Shown one piece after another: positions 6,955-13,541 of a stretch of DNA of 13,541 nucleotides. This DNA is from Allomyces macrogynus ATCC 38327 (lineage: Eukaryota > Blastocladiomycota > Blastocladiomycetes > Blastocladiales > Blastocladiaceae). Below the pieces are notes generated by a model that saw only the letters and a list, made by a program, of their open reading frames with translations, made no database searches and was not told where the DNA came from. The first letter of the stretch is position 1; each line of letters starts with the position of its first letter. The stretch covers positions 15,539-29,079 of the forward strand of contig GG745341.1 of assembly GCA_000151295.1 (NCBI GenBank). Reading direction: 5' to 3'. The translations under genes and the position numbers were made by a program.

Positions 6955-9538
6955 ATGACCATGGAACTAAGCACTCTTGCACCAGGCGCAGCCGGCGGCA
7001 ACCTGGCGACGCTCGGCACCAAGCAAGCAGCAACACCCCGCGGCACCACGCGCAACCCCCACGATCACAATTTCACCGACGACGACGACGGAGACTCAGC
7101 CATCACCAACGGCGGCCCTCGAGACGCTGACCTTGACCTGACCGACGGCGAAGACGACCCGGACCTGGACGGCAGTCTGTCGGGCGGCGACCTTTCGGAC
7201 GACGACCAGGACGACGATGACGAAGAGGATGCGCTCGGCTACAGCGATTCGGAAGACGAGGAGCCCGATGCTGAGGTGCTCGCGCTGCGCGCGCGCATGG
7301 AAAAGCTGCGTCGCGACGTTGCGCTCGACGCCCGCGCCATGTACAGCGACGACAGCGACATGGACGATTTCGACCATGTCCACGACGCGTCCACTTCTTG
7401 TGCTCCGTCGGCTCTTCCTCCACTCGCAGACCACGACGACCGTGGTGATCTTGGTCCTGCTTCTCCCAGCATCGAGCCACCGGCATCGATTGAAGAGCGC
7501 CTTCGTCCGCAACTTGAGCGCGTGTGGGCTGCATTGGAAGCGCGCCGCAAATCGCCGCGCGCACTTGACGATAGCAACGAGGACCCCGGCACGCTGCTCG
7601 TTTTCCCGCCCGCAGATTTGGTTGAATACGTGACGCTGCCCGCTGCCACGTTTGCGCCTGCAAGCCTGGTAGCTGGTGGAGATGTTACAGACGCTGAAGA
7701 CGACGCTGAACAGGACGCTGGTGGGAGCCCGGCCTGGTACTCGCGCGTCTTTCCCGAGCGTGCTCTGCTCCTCTCGTTTTTGATCCAGTCCGACGATATG
7801 GCTGGGTTCAACGCCGCGTTTGCAGCACTCTTCCAGTCTGCGCCACCCGACGCGCCGTTTGCTAGCGCATGGGCCGACGAGCTCGACCGGATTCGAACAG
7901 GCGAGGAGTGGTGGGATCTGGTCCTCGACGATGCGCCGGCGCTGTGGCGCGTGCTCCGTGCGTTCCGCGACGAATCCTACAGTCTCTGCCAATTTCTCGG
8001 CACTCTTGCCGTGTGCACATGGAATCTTGCTGCGCTTTCGACGATTCAGCAACGACTCGGCCCCTCGCTCATCCCCTTGCTCGATACCCTGCCGTGCCCC
8101 TTTCTCTTGGCCACGCCGCCCAAGCACCGCACGCATGACGACGTGCTCGCTCTCTTGACTTGGCTCTCCGATCGCGGCTGGACCGTCAACCGCGGCCTGG
8201 TGCCGCTCGTGTCGCTGCCCGTATGTGGGGGCAGTCTCGACTTGTTCAAGCGCGTGTTTGACGCGTACGATGCCGAGTACTTGCATTCGCTGCCCGAACC
8301 CGACCGTGTCGACTTGGATATCCTTGTGCAACTCTCCAATGCGCTCGACGGCCTCGACCAGCACGAGATTCACGATCTCGTCATGTTTGGATTGACGGGC
8401 CGGGGTCTGTTGACGATTCCGGATGCGCTGCAAATTGCCATTCGCGAGGAGCTGTCCGATTTGCTCAAGTGGATCGAGGCGCAGTACGAGTCGGAAATGA
8501 ACACGATTGTTCTGCAAGGTATTCACTTTCTCGGCTTCCTTACAACGGCGACGGCATTGATTTCTCACGCTGGTTGTGGTTTTCTTGTCTCTCATCTGGT
8601 GACCGGTAGCTGCGGCATGCTTCCCCTGTTATTGCCCTGACACGGCGTTCGTGTGGGAAGACTTGTTGATCCTCGCCGAGTCGTATGGCGTGCCGCGCAT
8701 GGCCATGCTCGGTGCCAACCCGGACAATGCGCTGACGCTGGCGTTTGCGCGCGATGTGGACCGCATCGGTCTTGCCAACCGGCGCCTTGACCTGCTCAAG
8801 CTCTGTTTCCAGACGTCGCCCACGTGGGCGCCGCTGTCGAGCGGGTGTGCCGCGCAGCTCTACCTCGACCTGCTCGCGCATTTCGCCCGCGTCTATCCGA
8901 CCCGCCCATTGCGCGACGCATTGTTACCCACGTTCGCTTGGCCACAGAGGCTCCTGACGTACCTGATCGCGGCCATTCTGAACCGCGACGTGGACGAGGA
9001 CCATCTATACCTGCTCGCGGGCATTGACGTGCTTCTTGCGACGCCCGGCGTCCGGCTCGATGCGCCGCGGCTGCAACCACTCGTGCTCGACCTCGACCTT
9101 GTGCAGGCGCTCGCGGCCAAGGACACGGCACCGACCGCGCAATGTCTTCGACGTCTGGCCGCGCACGACGTGCGCGGATTTGCCGCACTCGTGCCCTGGG
9201 CGGCGACGCCGGAAAGTGTTCCGGCCTGGTGCTGGCAGACGCTGCCTGTGCCCAAGTTGGGCGATCGGCCGCGTATCTTGGCGCGGTTGATTCGTGCGCG
9301 TAAATGGGACGTGGCACGGTGGTTTGTGAGCGAGTACCGCGACGACGACCGTGTGATTGCCGTGCTCGTGACCGGGCCGGGTGGGGTCGCGGCGCCGGAG
9401 GTGCAGGACATGGTGATTGGGCCGTTGGATTTGGAGGACGAGGTGGTGCGCACCGTGCGCGAGATGGGGGCCGCGGGGGGCGGAGTCGCAGCGGTCTTTG
9501 GCAACAGGTCGGTGTGGGATGAGCGGATTTTGTTTTAG
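6955..9538 (+). CDS. Uncharacterised 830-aa protein: acidic N terminus, helix-rich body
   Basis: There are two exons (6955-8518, 8610-9538). The 91-nt intron begins GTATTC, contains a CTCAC branch-like site and ends GGTAG. Its phase (one base carried over) joins Gln521 to Ala522 and keeps the frame. I do not recognise the family. Residues 41-105 are extremely acidic (runs such as DDDQDDDDEED and SDSEDEEPD), followed by a basic helix (LRARMEKLRRDVALDARAMY) and a second acidic patch at 132-140. The remainder (about 200-830) is Leu/Ala/Trp-rich with repeated motifs such as LLTWLSDRGW, SLDLFKRVFDAY, LSDLLKWIEAQY and RRLDLLKLCFQ, spaced as in degenerate ankyrin-like or other helical-hairpin repeats. 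No signal peptide or transmembrane helix is visible, so a cytosolic or nuclear scaffold is possible. ATG 6955 is the first in-frame ATG, and a second follows two codons on. Codon use is strongly GC3-biased throughout, supporting real coding. Confidence 0.85.
8519..8609 (+). other. Intron in the acidic protein gene (91 nt)
   Basis: The donor is CAAG|GTATTC and the acceptor GGTAG|CTGCGG. The frame upstream runs into a stop at 8638 if unspliced. Splicing carries it smoothly into the second open frame, which has the same composition. An internal TTCTCACGC resembles a branch site. Confidence 0.8.
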
Positions 9539-10176
9539 TTGAGATTTTGTTGTTGCAAGAAATGTAGACGACGGCCATTTTGGTTCTGCCTTGCCCTCCA
9601 CTGTTTATTTCTGTCAGCACTTCCCATCTCTGGAGCAGGACTAGCGTCATGTCATCAGTCCACAAAGTCACATATTCGTGACACGGCTGTCGCAGGAAGC
9701 CATCGTCATGACCAAAACGACCAGGACCATGGCCAATCGGCAATGGTGCTACTAACAAAGAAAATCACGATTTGAGAGTCATGACCCCTGACGATCATGG
9801 TGAAACACGAAGGGGCGCCTGTGCAGGAGGCTTACACGCGCGATGCAGCAATAGAATCCTGGGTTATTATCGATCATGACACTGAGGACATTATGACGCT
9901 ACGTAGCAACAGCAGATTTGTGAGCCGAGCACAACTGCATTTTGACTCCATCCCTTCGTGTTCCTTGCACGGTGCGACCTTGGAAACAAGCCAGCGTCAA
10001 TGAAGGCTGGCGCGTTGCTGTCTCGTCGCGCTCCCATGACGCGAACAATTCGCCAGGCGGAGAGCGAGTTTGACGCGACGTCAAATTGCATGTAAATATT
10101 GACCACGACCCAAACAGAATAGGCAAAAATCGCGTAAGCAGCATGCAATCAACGACTCGAAGCAAAAGCCAGCTAC
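9539..10176. other. Convergent intergenic region, no gene seen
   Basis: These are about 640 bases between two 3' ends (plus-strand gene on the left, minus-strand transporter on the right). They are less GC-rich than the coding parts. Only short ORFs occur (for example 9797-10003, +) and none looks conserved. No strong polyadenylation signal is visible for either gene. A 7-bp inverted repeat at 10069-10085 is likely chance. Confidence 0.5.
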
Positions 10177-11743
10177 CTAGAGCCGCACCCTCATGCGGCG
10201 ATTGAGAATGGCAAACCTCAAATACAAGATACCGAGTGCGCCGACGATAATGATTGACCCCGTCAAGGCAATTGCGCCAAGGTACGGGCAGGCCGCTGTT
10301 GCATACACGCCGTCAGCACGCGTCATGGCCGTGGCCCAAGGCACCAGCAATCGGCGGACCAGCGAGATTACCGATCACAGTCAGCGCGTAGAGCAGCCCC
10401 AGGACGGACGGTAGTCGCTGCACACCGAAAATCACCGACGTGGCCGTCGTGTTCATGCTAGAGAGATGGTACAGGTCGCGTGAGCGGAAGGTGCCGTGAT
10501 TTGGGATGTAATAGAAATCATCGCGCAAACGTACCTGAAGAATCCGTCCAAAAAGAAGCAAAAAAAGCGCGCCAAATGCGAGCAACATCCCCGTCGACTC
10601 GCCCGCTGGGAGCCACAGCGCGAGGAACGGCACACCCATGCAAACGACGGTGCAAATGTACATGTTGATCGTGCCGACCTTGTCGGCAATGTAGCCAGAC
10701 ACGAGGCGCCCAACAATCGACGCGACATTAGTCACGGTCAAGAGTGTCGTCGTGAACGAGGCCGGCTGGTGCACCACCGTGGCGACAAATGAAGGGAGGT
10801 AGAAGAACGGAATGTTGAGCCCAAACGGGAAGCACAGGACCGTAAAGAGCAGCGACAGGAACTTCTTGTCTCGGAGCAACGACACGTCGGGCAGGGGATT
10901 TTTGCCCCTGTGGACTTGCGGCGTGACGCGACTGCGCGTGAGCAGTCGCCGAGACCGAGCAGTGCGAGCGAAGTGAACCCACAAAAGTGCAACGTCCATG
11001 GGCTCCCAAGTCGCTGGAGCAGGGCGCCAATCATGGCCGTAAACACGATCCCGCCGCATCCGGACCCAACAATCGCGATCCCAACGGCGAGCGCACGACG
11101 CTCGACAAACCATTGGGTGGGCAGCGAGACGCCCGGGAAAAACGCGAGCGAGCACCCGAGACCAAAGAGCACGCCCTGCGTGAGCGCCCAGGTGCCAGAT
11201 TTGCGTGGCAAACGAGGCAAGAATCAGACTCACGCCAATGGTGACGGCGCCCACGGCAATCGTGAACCGGTAGGACGTGCGGTCCACGACGCGGCCAATG
11301 AGAATGCCGGCAATAAACTGCGCGGCCGGACCGAGCGAGCCGATTAGCGAGACGGTGGACGGTTTCGCGTCGGGGTAGTCGGTGCTGAGGTAATATTTTT
11401 GGTAGACGCCAAATGAGACTTGGTTGCCAAAGACGACAAACGTGGTCAGGAACGAAACGACAACCGAGAGCCACGCGCGCAAGCCGCGGTCGAGCTGGTC
11501 CTTGGCGCCAAAAGACGGTGGAGACGGTAGTCCTGCAGCGTTGTGAGGGACTGCGAGGTAATCGTCGTCCTTGGCAAGCAAGTGATCTGGTGCCGTCTCT
11601 TTGGCGTCCACGTCGTCAAACGCAGTGAACTCTCGTGCAGCGGCAGCATCAATCGAGTCTGTTGGAGTGTAGATGGCGACCTCGAGCGGTGATGCAACGG
11701 AGGCCATGGTCGGGTCGCTTGGTTGACGAGCGTGGCTGATCAT
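10177..11743 (-). CDS. MFS transporter, fungal monocarboxylate-transporter-like; frame broken, possible pseudogene
   Basis: The product resembles fungal monocarboxylate transporter-like MFS proteins: a polar N terminus of about 85 residues, TM1 with SFGVYQKYYLSTDYP, then PSTVSLIGSLGPAAQF, SLILASFATQIWHL, LTQGVLFGLGCSLAFFPGVS, GIAIVGSGCGGIVF, NPLPDVSLLRDKKF, NVASIVGRLVSGYIADK, FGVQRLPSVLGLLYAL, GNLAGPPIAGAL and a last helix YLGAIALTGSIIIVGALGIL ending at TAG 10177. These pieces do not share one frame. Shifts occur near 11187-11189 (extra base), 10947-10953 (missing base), 10545-10567 (extra base, A/T homopolymers) and 10322-10340 (extra base). One good intron lies at 10458-10534 (77 nt, GTACGT to CTCTAG). 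The start is ATG 11743, or 11707 with a better ACCATGG context. Either the gene is decaying or the assembly has indels here. The substrate cannot be told. Conventional gene finders may bridge the breaks with false introns. Confidence 0.8.
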
Positions 11744-12583
11744 GCTGAAGGTGCGTAAGGAGTTAATTTGCAGCGGGAGTGCTGGATTGGCGGCTTCAAT
11801 GAGTTAAAGAAGCTGGCACGCGCGAGGATTTGAGGATTACCGGGGGCGCACTGCATCTCTAGGGCGAGCCGGGGCACCCGCGCGTGTATGAAGAAGTGGA
11901 GAAAGCAGGGTTGCTTGCAGATGCATCGATGCTTGCAGCAGCGGAGTGGTTGGTTGAACAAGGGTCGGGATGGTATGCGCCGCATCACAAATATCAAATC
12001 GATGCGAGTGCGTTGCCAAAAAGGCAGCGAAGTTCAGCGCGTGCCTGCGCTTACGTAGGCATGGTTCGTTGTGCTGGTTCGCATGGTCGCCGCCCCGACG
12101 CGCGCGCAGCCGGATCGTGCCGGCCTCTGTCGCCGCTCGTCGTTTCGCGGGTTGGCCGGCGCGTCTCGCGGCGCACAGCCCGTGCCTCGCAGCCTGCTGA
12201 TCGGAAGGCACATGCGGCACGTGAAGAGCAGCCGGTGGCGCGGTTGAAGGACCAGCGGCATGAGCATGCCTCTGGCGCGTGTGGCGCGGGTGGCCATCAC
12301 TGGCGCGCGCCAAGGCAAACGTTTGCCCACCGGTTGCCCCACCACCACCACCTCGCCGACGCGCTGGCCGCAGTCGATCGCGACGACGACAATCAACAAC
12401 AGCAGCAACAACAGCAACAGCAACAGCAACAGCAACTTGCACACGCAAGGTGCGCGCGCATCGGCCCCGACCTGCACTCCGTTGTCCACCAGCTAGTCCC
12501 GGCCGCACCTGCACCCAGTAACGCCTCGAGTCATCACCATCACGTCGGCTGCGACAACAGCCGCACGAATTGCACCCGATACC
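11744..12583. other. Divergent intergenic region between transporter and secreted protein gene
   Basis: The 840 bases between two diverging start codons should hold both promoters. Long open frames exist on both strands (11884-12903 + and 11837-12964 -), but their Arg/Ala/His-rich, repeat-derived content does not look like a real protein. A CAA/CAG-rich microsatellite occupies 12394-12436. No TATA box stands out. Confidence 0.5.
12394..12436. repeat. CAA/CAG microsatellite (AACAGC units)
   Basis: About 43 bases of CAA and CAG triplets resolve into roughly four to five perfect AACAGC hexamers at the right end. They lie about 150 nt upstream of the start of the secreted Cys-rich protein, so in its promoter or leader. 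In one plus frame they would encode about 14 glutamines, but that frame is not a convincing gene. Confidence 0.85.
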
Positions 12584-13522
12584 ATGGCGCGCCGCTCCAT
12601 GCTGTCGCGCCGCAGCACGCCAGGGACCGCGCTCGCATTCTTCGCCGTGGTCCTTGCGCTCGTCCTGATTGCAGCGACTGGCACCGCCCAGGCCAGTCCG
12701 AATCCGCAAATTGGCGAAATCATCTCGGGCATCTTCAAGCCGCCCAAGCCAACGCCCACGTCGTCTGGCGACAGCACGGCCACGCCCACGGCGACGCCCG
12801 ACGTGGATCCCTGCGACACGGGCCGGTGCACGCCGCCCAATTTGAAGACCGAGTGCATTTTGCTCGAAAAGGTCTGGGGGCTGCGCGGTACGTGCTGCTG
12901 TGAGCTGTTCTGCACCGCGATCGCATTCGTCGACGCTTATCGCTGCTGCGCTGTGACGAACCACTAGACTTCAAGGGCGTCTATCTCCCCGTCGATGTGC
13001 GCCCCTACTTCCGCGAACGATTCCCGGGCAAGTACGACGACGCCGTGTTCCCGTCCGAGCTCAAGAACATAACCGATTTCCAAAACCTGTTTGGCAACCT
13101 GCCGTGGTCCTATCCAACCAACAATGCTGACTTCTACAACGAAAAGACGACCGGGTGCAAGCTGCCCGACCAGGTGCGCCTTTGATTCTTCCCTCGGTGG
13201 TCGCTCTTGATGTGATCGCGCGCAAACTGATTCTGACGCAACCATCATGTGCCAGCGCTACTACCTTACATGGGTCTACGTTGACATGGTCGACTACTTC
13301 AAGAACACGAAAAAGGACGCGTGCTCGGTGGGCGCGTCGATGCCCGTGTGCGCGACCACGTTTGACCAACGCGTGCTCGTCGTCAATGCCACGCTCAACA
13401 ATGCGACCATGTGCTCGGGCCCCGCCGAGTACAAGGCTGTTGGCCAAGCCTACCTGAAGAAGCTGCAGACACACCCGTTCCGCTCGACCGACACGACGTC
13501 TGCGTTTCGGGCGACACGATGA
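12584..13522 (+). CDS. Secreted cysteine-containing protein of unknown function, three exons seen, 3' end uncertain
   Basis: Exons are 12584-12887, 12968-13173 and 13256-13522. Introns are 12888-12967 (80 nt, GTACGT to CACTAG, phase 1) and 13174-13255 (82 nt, GTGCGC to GCCAG, phase 0, with a TTCTGAC branch site). As read to TGA at 13520-13522 the protein has 258 aa. ATG 12584 has an ideal ACCATGG context. Residues 1-37 form a signal peptide or anchor (ALAFFAVVLALVLIAATGTA core). A Pro/Thr/Ser linker follows at about 53-73, then a domain with cysteines at 77, 82, 91, 165, 193, 202 and 223, rich in Tyr, Phe and Asp, with N-glycosylation sequons at 135, 214 and 219. I do not recognise the family. 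Near 13480 another frame continues in a protein-like way (DRHDVCVSGDTMKGAQTY) to the window edge, so the true protein may go on past 13541 after an indel or an unseen splice. Confidence 0.75.
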
Positions 13523-13541
13523 AAGGCGCGCAAACGTACGG

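Noticed and set aside
9797..10003. Small plus-strand ORF of 68 codons in the convergent spacer
   Set aside because: It has no conserved-looking sequence, no supporting promoter element and no splice partners.
10069..10085. Inverted repeat TTTGACG-CGA-CGTCAAA
   Set aside because: Seven-base arms with a three-base loop are expected by chance in a window of this size, and no T-run or conserved context suggests a function.
11884..12903. Plus-strand ORF of 339 codons with a 14-glutamine run
   Set aside because: The glutamines come from the microsatellite, the rest is low-complexity, and it overlaps the secreted protein gene in another frame.
11837..12964. Long minus-strand ORF (375 codons) antisense to the secreted protein gene
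   Set aside because: It is Arg/Ala/Gly-rich with valine runs made by the microsatellite. It runs across the signal peptide and first intron of a well-supported plus-strand gene, as is typical of spurious antisense frames in GC-rich DNA.

Overview
The window looks like nuclear DNA of a GC-rich fungus. It carries short GT-AG introns (about 70-110 nt, one of 225 nt) with CTGAC/CTCAC-like branch sites, a GPI-anchored cell-wall type protein with eight cysteines, a stand-alone eukaryotic 3,4-dihydroxy-2-butanone 4-phosphate synthase (RIB3), an inositol polyphosphate multikinase and a fungal monocarboxylate-transporter-like MFS gene. The lineage cannot be fixed from this sequence alone. An early-diverging GC-rich fungus is a guess.

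Layout, left to right. Positions 46-1251 (-) hold a doubtful basic, low-complexity ORF. RIB3 lies at 2145-3264 (-) in four exons whose junctions all rebuild conserved protein motifs. A small secreted, GPI-type Cys-rich protein lies at 4246-4858 (-) in two exons, with a TATA box at 5008-5014. An intronless inositol polyphosphate kinase lies at 5827-6663 (-). From a 291-bp divergent spacer, an uncharacterised 830-aa acidic, helix-rich protein runs right at 6955-9538 (+, one 91-nt intron). Facing it is the MFS transporter gene at 10177-11743 (-). Across an 840-bp divergent spacer with a CAA/CAG-rich microsatellite is a secreted Cys-rich protein of unknown function (12584 to about 13522 or beyond, +, two introns).

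The genes do not form an obvious pathway cluster. Riboflavin synthesis, inositol-phosphate signalling, small-molecule transport and cell-surface proteins are a normal mix for a fungal chromosome arm. I found no mobile element, CRISPR, rRNA or tRNA.

The most notable points are the transporter gene, whose conserved segments lie in shifting frames (about four single-base-scale breaks, each of which can also be hidden by a GT-AG interval that would delete conserved sequence), and the two proteins with no family I recognise (6955-9538 and 12584 onward). I did not find convincing evidence for a novel multi-gene system.
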